Assembly (NCBI GenBank): GCA_020446815.1
Contig: JAGRDY010000025.1
Coordinates: 1 to 64,000, forward strand
From: Paracoccaceae bacterium
GTDB taxonomy: Bacteria; Pseudomonadota; Alphaproteobacteria; Rhodobacterales; Rhodobacteraceae
DNA: 64,000 nucleotides
Reading direction: 5' to 3'
Within the stretch, counting starts at the first letter, position 1, and every line of letters starts with the position of its first letter. The notes beneath the pieces were generated by a model that searched no databases, was not told the origin of the DNA, and saw nothing but the letters and a program-made list of their open reading frames with translations. A program made the translations under genes and the position numbers. Below are positions 28,031 through 35,072 of this stretch, in pieces.

Positions 28031-30408
28031 ATCTGCAAACCGTGAATCTGCAAGCTGTTTTCCCGGCCCCTTTCGAGCGGGCAGGCGTGATCACGCCCGG
28101 CCTGCCCATCCTGCCCCACGGGGTCGAGCGGCACCCGGTTCCGGGCGGCGGCAGCCGGGCCTTGCGCATCGACAGGGGCGACCAGATCACGGTGCAGGAC
28201 CGCGAGGGGCTGCAACCGGTCGAACTGGTGTTCTTCGCCCCCGACGGAACCTCGGACGCCGGGATGATCGGGGCGACCGGCGGGCGCGATCCAAGGGGGC
28301 TGAAGGCGGCGCTGTTGGGCGATGTCTCGGGCATCCGGGTTCTGCATGCGCTGGACAAGGCCGGGTTCGACATCGGCAAGGCGGATGGCACCGTGGTATT
28401 CGCCGAGGGATCCAGGCCGGGCGATTATGCCAGCTTCGTCGCCTCTTGCGACGGCCTGCTGATCGCCTGTGCCCCTGGCGGCGCGATGGAGCCGCACGCG
28501 CAATGGGCCCCGAGCGAAATCGTCCTTTATATCCGCCGCGCCAATCCGGGTGAGGGCAAGGCCGCCGTGGCGCCGCCCGACCCGCTGGCCGATCCGCTGA
28601 AGGATTTCAACATCCGGCCCGGAGAGGCGCATCCCTATGAAGTCAGGGCCGGGCAATACATCCAGATCCTCGATGTGCAGGGCCGCGAATGTTCGGACTT
28701 TCAGGCGTTTTCGCAGCGTGCGCTCGACAAGGGGCAGGAACGCAAGATCGACCCCACGACGACCCGCTCGCTGATGGGGGCGCTTTACCCGCAGCCGGGA
28801 CTTTACGCGAAATATTTTTCGTCGGACATGGAGCCGCTGGTCGAGATCGTGCAGGACACCGTGGGGCGGCACGACACTTTCGGTCTGGCCTGCACCGCGC
28901 GGTATTACGAAGAGCTCGGGTATCCCGGCCATGTGAACTGTTCCGACAACATCAATCGCGAGTTGAGCGCCTATGGCGTGCGCCCGCGTGGCGGCTGGCC
29001 GGCGATCAACTTCTTCTTCAACACCATGCTCGATGACACCAACGCCATCAGCATGGACGAACCCTATTCGCGCCCCGGCGATTTCGTGCTGCTGCGGGCG
29101 CTGACCGATCTGCTGTGCGTCTCGACCGCCTGCCCTTGCGACGTCGACGCGGCGAACGGCTGGAACCCCACCGACATCCAGGTGCGGGTCTACGGCCAAA
29201 ACGAAGATTTCAAGCGCTCCATCGGGTGGCGCAAGACCCCGGAGGCTGACGTGGAAGAGACCAAGAAAACCGGATTTCACGATTGCTTTGCACGCCACAC
29301 CCGCGAATTCGTGGAATATGCCGGGTACTGGCTGCCCGGTCAGATGACCAATCACGGCGCCATCGCCGAATACTGGGCGGCGCGCGAAAAGGCGGTGATC
29401 ATGGATCTGTCGCCGCTGCGCAAATACGAAGTCACCGGCCCGGACGCCGAGGCGCTGATGCAGCTTTGCGTCACCCGCGACATCAAGAAGCTGGCCACCG
29501 GCGGCATCGTCTATACCGCGATGTGCTATGAGCATGGCGGGATGATCGACGACGGCACCGTTTTTCGGCTGGGCGAGACCAATTTCCGCTGGATCGGCGG
29601 CAATGACCAGTCGGGGCTCTGGCTGCGCAAGCAGGCGACCGAGCGCGGGCTGAACGCCTGGGTGAGGTCTTCGACCGACCATCACTGCAACGTGGCGATC
29701 CAGGGCCCGCTGAGCCGCGATATCCTGAAACAGGTGATCTGGACCCCGCCGCAGCAGCCGAGTGTCGAGGAACTGCCGTGGTTCCGGCTGGCGATCGCGC
29801 GGATCGGCGATTTCCACGGGCCTTCCGTGGTGCTCAGCCGTACCGGTTATTCGGGCGAGCTGGGATACGAGGTATTTTGCCACCCCAAGGACGCCGAGGC
29901 GGTATTCGACGCGATCTGGGCGGTGGGCGCGCCGATGGGCATGATCCCGCTGGGGCTGGCGGCGCTTGACATGCTGCGCATCGAGGCGGGGCTGATCTTC
30001 GCCGGATCGGAATTCGACGACCAGACCGACCCGATGGAAGCCGGCATCGGTTTTGCCGTGCCGCTGAAATCGAAGGCCGACGATTTCATCGGCCGGGCCG
30101 CTCTGGAACAGCGCAAGGCCAACCCGCAGCGCAAGCTGGTAGGGCTGGAACTGGAAGGCGGCGTGGTTCCGGCGCCGGGCGACTGCGTTCATAACGGCAA
30201 GCCGCAGATCGGTGTCGTCACCTCGGCGGTCAAGTCCCCCGTTCTGGGCAAGACCATCGCGCTGGCGCGGGTCGACGTGACCTGTTCGCAATTGGGAACG
30301 GCACTGGAAATCGGCCGGCTCGACGGCGATCAGATGCGGCTGAAAGCGCGCGTCACACCCTTCCCGCATTTCGATCCGACCAAGGAACGGGTGAAGGGCA
30401 ATTACTGA
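28027..30408 (+). CDS. tdm: Trimethylamine N-oxide demethylase (DUF1989-GcvT fusion)
   Basis: The 793-residue two-domain enzyme has an N-terminal DUF1989 region (to about residue 400) and a C-terminal GcvT/tetrahydrofolate-binding region (about 415-790). Candidate zinc ligands are Cys289, Cys305, Cys369 and Cys371, with nearby Asp224 (ECSDFQ), Phe285 and His302 (GHVNCSDN). The spacing of these agrees with what I recall of Methylocella silvestris Tdm. That enzyme cleaves TMAO to dimethylamine and formaldehyde, and the GcvT part captures the C1 unit on THF. The adjacent TMAO-type transporter supports the call. A different methylated-amine substrate is the main alternative. Translation overlaps the cupin gene. 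Confidence 0.83.
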   Translation: MNLQTVNLQAVFPAPFERAGVITPGLPILPHGVERHPVPGGGSRALRIDRGDQITVQDREGLQPVELVFFAPDGTSDAGMIGATGGRDPRGLKAALLGDVSGIRVLHALDKAGFDIGKADGTVVFAEGSRPGDYASFVASCDGLLIACAPGGAMEPHAQWAPSEIVLYIRRANPGEGKAAVAPPDPLADPLKDFNIRPGEAHPYEVRAGQYIQILDVQGRECSDFQAFSQRALDKGQERKIDPTTTRSLMGALYPQPGLYAKYFSSDMEPLVEIVQDTVGRHDTFGLACTARYYEELGYPGHVNCSDNINRELSAYGVRPRGGWPAINFFFNTMLDDTNAISMDEPYSRPGDFVLLRALTDLLCVSTACPCDVDAANGWNPTDIQVRVYGQNEDFKRSIGWRKTPEADVEETKKTGFHDCFARHTREFVEYAGYWLPGQMTNHGAIAEYWAAREKAVIMDLSPLRKYEVTGPDAEALMQLCVTRDIKKLATGGIVYTAMCYEHGGMIDDGTVFRLGETNFRWIGGNDQSGLWLRKQATERGLNAWVRSSTDHHCNVAIQGPLSRDILKQVIWTPPQQPSVEELPWFRLAIARIGDFHGPSVVLSRTGYSGELGYEVFCHPKDAEAVFDAIWAVGAPMGMIPLGLAALDMLRIEAGLIFAGSEFDDQTDPMEAGIGFAVPLKSKADDFIGRAALEQRKANPQRKLVGLELEGGVVPAPGDCVHNGKPQIGVVTSAVKSPVLGKTIALARVDVTCSQLGTALEIGRLDGDQMRLKARVTPFPHFDPTKERVKGNY

Positions 30409-30460
30409 GCCGCCGGCGGGGCGCGATTGCGCGCGCGTCCTTTGTCCCTGAACCGCCATT

Positions 30461-30532
30461 AAAGCGGTCTGTCTTCACTCCGAACCAGAGTGACGGCAAA
30501 CCAGCACAGGCGAGCATCGGGGATGGTTGCGT
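30461..30532. repeat. Structured intergenic repeat, copy 1 (pairs with 61051-61122)
   Basis: This 72-bp stretch aligns without gaps to 61051-61122 with 54 identical positions by hand count. Its hairpin TCACTC/GAGTGA (30475-30480 with 30488-30493) is conserved in copy 2 although four of the paired bases differ, two pairs having changed on both sides. The best conserved block is near CGAGCATCGGG. It lies between tdm and the GYF genes. Confidence 0.7.
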
Positions 30533-30570
30533 CTTTCTTTTGATGTGGTGGGCCGCATCGAAAGAAAGAC
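30531..30570. repeat. 18-bp near-perfect hairpin next to repeat copy 1
   Basis: GTCTTTCTTTTGATGTGG (30531-30548) pairs with 30553-30570 around the loop TGGG, with only two T-G wobbles. There is no T-tract on either strand right after it, so it is not a standard terminator. In repeat copy 2 a shorter hairpin of unrelated sequence occupies the same relative place. Confidence 0.75.
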
Positions 30571-30579
30571 ACTGCAAGA

Positions 30580-30609
30580 TTGATTGAGATCATCCGATCT
30601 GCCTATACT
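30580..30609 (+). promoter_or_regulatory. Candidate sigma-70 promoter for the GYF gene trio
   Basis: TTGATT at 30580-30585 and TATACT at 30604-30609 are separated by 18 bp, about 40 bp upstream of the first GYF gene start. The match is by eye only. Confidence 0.45.
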
Positions 30610-30649
30610 TCCCTAGCGTCAAGGAGTGCATAACAGGGAGTGAGCTTCG

Positions 30650-31375
30650 ATGAAGCAGGTTTGGGTCTGGTTCTTTTCATTGACATTTCTGCTGGCCGGT
30701 CTGGCCGATCATTCGATGACGGCGCAGGCACAGGCGCTGCCGCCCGCGCCGCCCGCCATGCCCGGCGCAACGCCGCCGCCGCCGCCGCCCCCACCGCCAC
30801 CGGCGCAGGAGCTCAAGGTGTATTATTCCGTCAACGGCCAGACCTTCGGGCCCTTCAATGGCGAACAGCTCAAGGCCAAGATCGCGGCGGGAGAGGTCGG
30901 GCGCCAGACGCTTGTCTGGATGGAGGGCATGACCGACTGGCAGGCGGCGGCGACCGTTGCCGCCGTGGCCCCGTTGCTGACCACCGTGCCGCCGGAGGCG
31001 AAGTTCGACGCCGCCGGATATCTGGTCGGCACCTGGGAATCTTCGGAAACCGTTCCGATGCAGGGCGTGGGGCAATCGCAGGTGACCATCTCGATGACCT
31101 ACCGGGCCGATGGCACCGCAACAGGCTGGGGCACCATGGTCGCGCAGACCCAATACGGGCCGATGACCCTGACAATTTCGATCCAGGGAACCTGGAAGGC
31201 CGAGGCCAAGACCGACAACAGCCTCATCCTGACGCCGAACATGCAGGTCACGATGAGCTCTCCGTCGGGGGTCCCGAGCACCAGCACCAACAACACCCCG
31301 GTACTGTTGACGGTCGTCGACCGCAATACCGTAGCGACAACCACCGGCGCGCGCAGTTACCGCGTCGGCAATTAG
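30650..31375 (+). CDS. Exported GYF_2-domain protein 1 with polyproline stretch
   Basis: The 241-residue protein has an N-terminal signal peptide (MKQVWVWFFSLTFLLAGLAD, cleavage near AQA) and a proline-rich stretch at about residues 31-51 with ten consecutive prolines. A GYF_2 (DUF4339) domain follows at about 57-110, with the features GQTFGPFNGEQL and LVWMEGMTDWQAA. The C-terminal 125 residues start LVGTWESSE and look like a small lipocalin-like beta barrel. GYF domains bind proline-rich peptides, so it could bind its own tail, its paralogs or the proline-rich rhodanese of this locus. It is first of three paralogs in one operon. The role is unknown. Confidence 0.75.
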   Translation: MKQVWVWFFSLTFLLAGLADHSMTAQAQALPPAPPAMPGATPPPPPPPPPPAQELKVYYSVNGQTFGPFNGEQLKAKIAAGEVGRQTLVWMEGMTDWQAAATVAAVAPLLTTVPPEAKFDAAGYLVGTWESSETVPMQGVGQSQVTISMTYRADGTATGWGTMVAQTQYGPMTLTISIQGTWKAEAKTDNSLILTPNMQVTMSSPSGVPSTSTNNTPVLLTVVDRNTVATTTGARSYRVGN

Positions 31376-31387
31376 GGGGGAGCCAAA

Positions 31388-32089
31388 ATGTTCAGACTGA
31401 TCGCGCTATTGCTGATCCTCGGCCTGCCGGCGGCGGCGCAGGATTTGCAACCCATCAGCCCCCGGCAGGCGCTGACCACCCTGGATCAGGCGCCGCCGGT
31501 TCAGATTTACGTTTCGGTCGATGGCCAGTCGGTCGGCCCGATGGACGCCGAAGCCTTCAAAAAGCATCTTGGCACCCCGGAAGCCGCCGCCAACACCTAT
31601 GTCTGGATGCCGGGGATGAAGGACTGGGCGCTGGCCTCGACGGTCGCCGCGCTTCAGCCGATCATTGCGGCAATGACCCAGACCGGCGAGGACGGGAAAA
31701 TGGCGCCCCCCGCCGATCCCTCCGCCTTCATGCTCGGGGTATGGATCAGCGAGCCTTTCTTCTGGACGTCCAACGACATCAAATGGAGTGTGATCACGCA
31801 GATGAAGCTTTTGCCCGATGGCCGTTTCGAGGGCGCCACGCTTTATCGCAAGGACGCCAAACGCGAGGGGCCGATCACGGTTTCGCATGAAAAGGGTACC
31901 TGGAAAGTCACCGCGGCCGATGCCGGCAAGTTCACGCTTTCGCGCAGCATGACCTACACCGATGTCGAGGATGGCGTTGTCGGTTCGAGCGGCCAGTTCG
32001 AGGACAGCCTGACCTTCGAGGCCACCGGGCCGAACGATGCGCTTACCGATTTCGGTGCCAGGTTTGTCCGTATCCCTGAAAGCCAGTGA
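31388..32089 (+). CDS. Exported GYF_2-domain protein 2
   Basis: The 233-residue protein has a short signal peptide (MFRLIALLLILGLPAAAQDL) and a GYF_2 domain at about residues 39-95 (VDGQSVGPMDAEAF, YVWMPGMKDWALA). A C-terminal beta-rich region begins LGVWISEPFFW, with the GTWKV element seen in small lipocalin-like folds. It lies 12 bp downstream of paralog 1, behind the ribosome site GGGGGGAG. It lacks the polyproline stretch. The shared layout with its neighbours shows tandem duplication followed by strong divergence. Function unknown. Confidence 0.75.
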   Translation: MFRLIALLLILGLPAAAQDLQPISPRQALTTLDQAPPVQIYVSVDGQSVGPMDAEAFKKHLGTPEAAANTYVWMPGMKDWALASTVAALQPIIAAMTQTGEDGKMAPPADPSAFMLGVWISEPFFWTSNDIKWSVITQMKLLPDGRFEGATLYRKDAKREGPITVSHEKGTWKVTAADAGKFTLSRSMTYTDVEDGVVGSSGQFEDSLTFEATGPNDALTDFGARFVRIPESQ

Positions 32090-32766
32090 CCGGAATGCAC
32101 CGGCGGGCATTGCTGCTGTCGGGTCTGGCGGCGCTGCTGACGGCGACGGAGGCGGTGGCGCTTTCGGTCTATGTGGCCGAGGACGGGCAGGTTTCCGGAC
32201 CCTTTGACGAAGCGGCCCTGAAGGCGCGTCTGGAGTCGCGGACAAAGGCGGCGGCAACGCTGGTATGGATGCAGGGAATGGCCGATTGGACCCCTGCCAG
32301 CAAGGTGCCCGCGCTGGCGGCCCTGGTGGCCGGGCTGCCGCTGGATGCCCCTTTCGATCCCGCCGCGTATCTGGTCGGCGCCTGGGTCAGCGACGATCAT
32401 GCCATGGGCAGTGGAAAGAATGCCTTTGTCGGGAAAATATCGGTCGTTTTTGCGGCAAACGGAAGCTTCACCATGCAGATCACGGGAAACCGCACGACAC
32501 TCAAGGCAATACCGGCACCCCAACCCGGAGCGCCACCGATGGAGAGCGAGTATCTTTACTGGGATATCTCGACCGTGGGCACCTATGTGCTGCGCCAGCA
32601 AGCGGACGGGTATTTCGAAGTCACGATGAAAGGCACCGTGACCGACAATTCCGTCAATGCGGACGGTAACGCGCTCAAGGGCGAGGAAGTGCGTGAATTC
32701 AGGCGGATGGGGCCGGATCACATGCAGACCCGTTACGGGGTCAATTACCGCAGGACGGCGAGTTGA
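32086..32766 (+). CDS. Exported GYF_2-domain protein 3
   Basis: The protein has 226 residues from a GTG start that overlaps the previous stop (GTGA); the alternative ATG 32095 gives 223 residues and has a poorly spaced ribosome site. The signal peptide is RRALLLSGLAALLTATEAVA. The GYF_2 domain is at about residues 27-82 (EDGQVSGPFDEAAL, LVWMQGMADWTPA). The C-terminal beta-rich domain starts LVGAWVSDD. It ends the plus-strand trio and converges with the rhodanese gene across 141 bp in which I see no gene or terminator. Confidence 0.72.
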   Translation: MTGMHRRALLLSGLAALLTATEAVALSVYVAEDGQVSGPFDEAALKARLESRTKAAATLVWMQGMADWTPASKVPALAALVAGLPLDAPFDPAAYLVGAWVSDDHAMGSGKNAFVGKISVVFAANGSFTMQITGNRTTLKAIPAPQPGAPPMESEYLYWDISTVGTYVLRQQADGYFEVTMKGTVTDNSVNADGNALKGEEVREFRRMGPDHMQTRYGVNYRRTAS

Positions 32767-32907
32767 ACCGCCATCGCCCTGAGTAGCCTTTGGCGCACGC
32801 GGGTCTTTGGCGCCGGCTTTTGGCATTGGGTAACTGGCGATCGCCGGCGAATCGGGCAATTTCCCGAAACGCCGCGACCGTTTTGACCCCGGCGCGCCGG
32901 CGCTGCG

Positions 32908-33900
32908 TCAGAACCCCGACGGCACAAGAGGCTGGCCGGCCATCTGCCAGGCCTGCAATCCACCCCGATACCAGTAGACATTGGTATAACCGGCCGCGAC
33001 AACCCGCAGCGTGGCGTTATAGCTCAGCCAGCAATTCGGATCGCTGCAATAGACAACGATGGTCTGGGCGCGGTCATTGCGGGTGATCTGGCCCAGCCAT
33101 TGCGTGGCCTGCTGCTGGATCCGGTCGTTGAAATCCCCGCCCGAGGCCAACGCCGGCGCCATCAGCGCGCCGGGCAGGCTGTAGTTGCCGCCCAGAACGT
33201 CAATGACCACGATCCGCTGACCGGCATTCAGCGCCTGCGACAGGACCGCTGTCGTGACGATCTGCGCCCCCTGGATCGCGGTGGGGGTCGGTGCTTGGAA
33301 CTGATCGCTGCGCAGGGTGGAAGCTGGCGGCACGCCAAAGTCGCGCAGCTCGAAGGCCTGGATCTGCGGGTCGATCTGCACGGGGTCCGGCCCCGGGGCC
33401 GGCGGCTGCGGTTCGGGCTGGGGTTGCGGCGGGGCCGGCGGCTGCGGCTCGGGCTGGGGGGGTGGCGGCGCCGGCGGCTGGGGTTGCGGTGGTGCCGGGG
33501 GTTGTGGTTCGGGTTGTGGCGGCGGGGGTGGCGGAGGCGGTGCCGGTTGCGGATCCGGTTGTGGTGACGGCGTATCGCCGCCTGATCCGAAATCGCTGCC
33601 GCCGAAATCGCTGCCGCCGAGGTCACTGCCTCCATCGTCGGCCGGTGGCTGGGTACTGTCATCACCGCCGTTCGGCGGCGGCGGGGCGGGCATGTCGCCC
33701 CCGCCTGTGTCAAACGATCCGCCGAAATCGTCTTCGGCCGGCGCGGGCCCTGCGTCCGGCACCGGGATGATTTCGGCCGGCGGGGCGTCCGATTCGAAGC
33801 TGCCGCCGAAATCGCCGCCCGACTGGGCCATGGATGACGGGGCCGACAGCGCCAGAACCGACACAAGGGCGCCGCGCAGGGAGGAATGGTTGAGTGCCAT
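32908..33900 (-). CDS. Exported proline-rich rhodanese-like protein
   Basis: The 330-residue protein has a signal peptide cleaved near SSMAQ (residue 25). The low-complexity region has repeated DFGGS motifs (residues 30-105) and then about 65 residues of Pro/Gln/Glu (107-172). A rhodanese-like domain follows from about 205. The rhodanese active loop reads VVYCSDPNCWLSYNA, with Cys285 as the likely catalytic residue and Cys290 next to Trp as in CxxCW-type periplasmic rhodaneses. It is the last gene of the minus-strand unit caspase-protease-rhodanese, 21 bp after the protease. The proline tract is an obvious ligand for the GYF proteins encoded opposite. The sulfur substrate is unknown. Confidence 0.78.
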   Translation of the reverse strand: MALNHSSLRGALVSVLALSAPSSMAQSGGDFGGSFESDAPPAEIIPVPDAGPAPAEDDFGGSFDTGGGDMPAPPPPNGGDDSTQPPADDGGSDLGGSDFGGSDFGSGGDTPSPQPDPQPAPPPPPPPPQPEPQPPAPPQPQPPAPPPPQPEPQPPAPPQPQPEPQPPAPGPDPVQIDPQIQAFELRDFGVPPASTLRSDQFQAPTPTAIQGAQIVTTAVLSQALNAGQRIVVIDVLGGNYSLPGALMAPALASGGDFNDRIQQQATQWLGQITRNDRAQTIVVYCSDPNCWLSYNATLRVVAAGYTNVYWYRGGLQAWQMAGQPLVPSGF

Positions 33901-33921
33901 GGCTTTGATCCCCGATCCTGA

Positions 33922-34995
33922 TCAATTCGTTTTCAGCTGCTGGCCAATCCAGTCGTAGTAGTTGGAAAGCCGGGTGTAGACACCGTAAAGTTCGGGATGG
34001 CCGCAGCGGCTGTAGCTGTTGCCTGAAAGCGGGATACGGCCCCAGCTGACCACGCCGACCTGCAACCAGCTTCCGTCGGCCTGCTTGATCATCAGCGGGC
34101 CGCCGGAATCGCCGTTGCACGATGTTCTTTCGCCCGTCGACACGCCCGCACAGACCATGTTGTCGCTCAGCGACGGGCCGAGGTTCGACACGATGATTTC
34201 ATAGGCCTGTTCCAGCTTGGCCTCGGGGATGCGGTTCGATGCGCCCATCGACAAAAGGAACGACCCCACATCACGCTTTGTCTGTTCGGCCATGCCGGCA
34301 TTGCAGGTGGCGTTGGGCACGATGCTGATATCCGTTTCCATCAGGTCCTCGGGCAGCTTGTCTTCCTCCATGAAGCCCCATCCGACCACCACGGCGGGGC
34401 CTTCGGGTATCGGCTGGCCCTGGCCGATCACCTTGATCGCACCCACCGGGCCGACAGATTCGCGCACCGGTTCGGCAAGCTTGAGCAGCGCGATGTCATT
34501 GTCGATGACGATGGGGTCATAGCCTTCGTGGCGAATGATCTTGGTGATCGGGCGAAAATCGCCATCGCCGAGCCGGTTCGACCCGGTCTGGACCATGATC
34601 TTTGACGCGTCGCTCAGGCTGCCGTCGGGCTGGGTGATGCAATGGGCCGCCGTCAGAACCCACTGGCGCGCGATCAGGCTGCCGCCGCAGAACTGCCGGT
34701 AGGTCTGGCCCTGCTGGTCCGGTTCGGGCGGCAGTTCGAGAAGCAGCGCCACCTGGGCGGGCCAGGCGCCCGGCTGGGCGGCGCGTCCGCCATATACCCG
34801 GCTGGCAGTTTCGCCGTCGATCGGTTTGGCGCGGGCGCGTCTTTCCATCATGTATTGCATGACGTTGCCGGCCGGATCATCGGGTTTGGCAATATCGCCA
34901 AGCCCGCCCGACTGGCCGGCGGCCGGTTGCGCCGAGGCACCCGCCAGGGCGACAAGCAAAGCCGCGGTTCGTGTGGTCAAATAGCGGAAATTCAT
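33922..34995 (-). CDS. Exported S1-family (chymotrypsin-fold) serine protease
   Basis: The 357-residue protein begins with a signal peptide (MNFRYLTTRTAALLVALAGA, cleavage near the following SAQPAAG) and a short propeptide. The activation site is SR-VYGG (Arg66/Val67). The triad is His118 (TAAHC), Asp167 (DNDIALLKL) and Ser297 (NGDSGGP), so it should be active. The residue at the base of the S1 pocket (six before Ser) is Thr291, not the Asp of trypsin, so Arg/Lys specificity should not be assumed. ATG 34995 follows GGAGAGA. It lies 77 bp downstream of the caspase gene and 21 bp upstream of the rhodanese gene. Confidence 0.9.
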   Translation of the reverse strand: MNFRYLTTRTAALLVALAGASAQPAAGQSGGLGDIAKPDDPAGNVMQYMMERRARAKPIDGETASRVYGGRAAQPGAWPAQVALLLELPPEPDQQGQTYRQFCGGSLIARQWVLTAAHCITQPDGSLSDASKIMVQTGSNRLGDGDFRPITKIIRHEGYDPIVIDNDIALLKLAEPVRESVGPVGAIKVIGQGQPIPEGPAVVVGWGFMEEDKLPEDLMETDISIVPNATCNAGMAEQTKRDVGSFLLSMGASNRIPEAKLEQAYEIIVSNLGPSLSDNMVCAGVSTGERTSCNGDSGGPLMIKQADGSWLQVGVVSWGRIPLSGNSYSRCGHPELYGVYTRLSNYYDWIGQQLKTN

Positions 34996-35072
34996 CTTTG
35001 TCTCTCCAAATCTGGTGCGTTTCGTGATCCTGTATTCCTTCCTGCCACGGCCACAAGGAAACCGGGGCGCAT

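Noticed and set aside
27979-30459. Minus-strand open frame of 826 codons opposite tdm
   Set aside because: Complete antisense overlap with a strongly supported enzyme gene.
30531-30570. Rho-independent terminator for tdm
   Set aside because: The stem is strong but no T-tract follows on either strand.
30461-30570. Remnant of an insertion sequence
   Set aside because: No transposase fragment or target duplication was seen, and the paired substitutions in the hairpin argue for a maintained structure.
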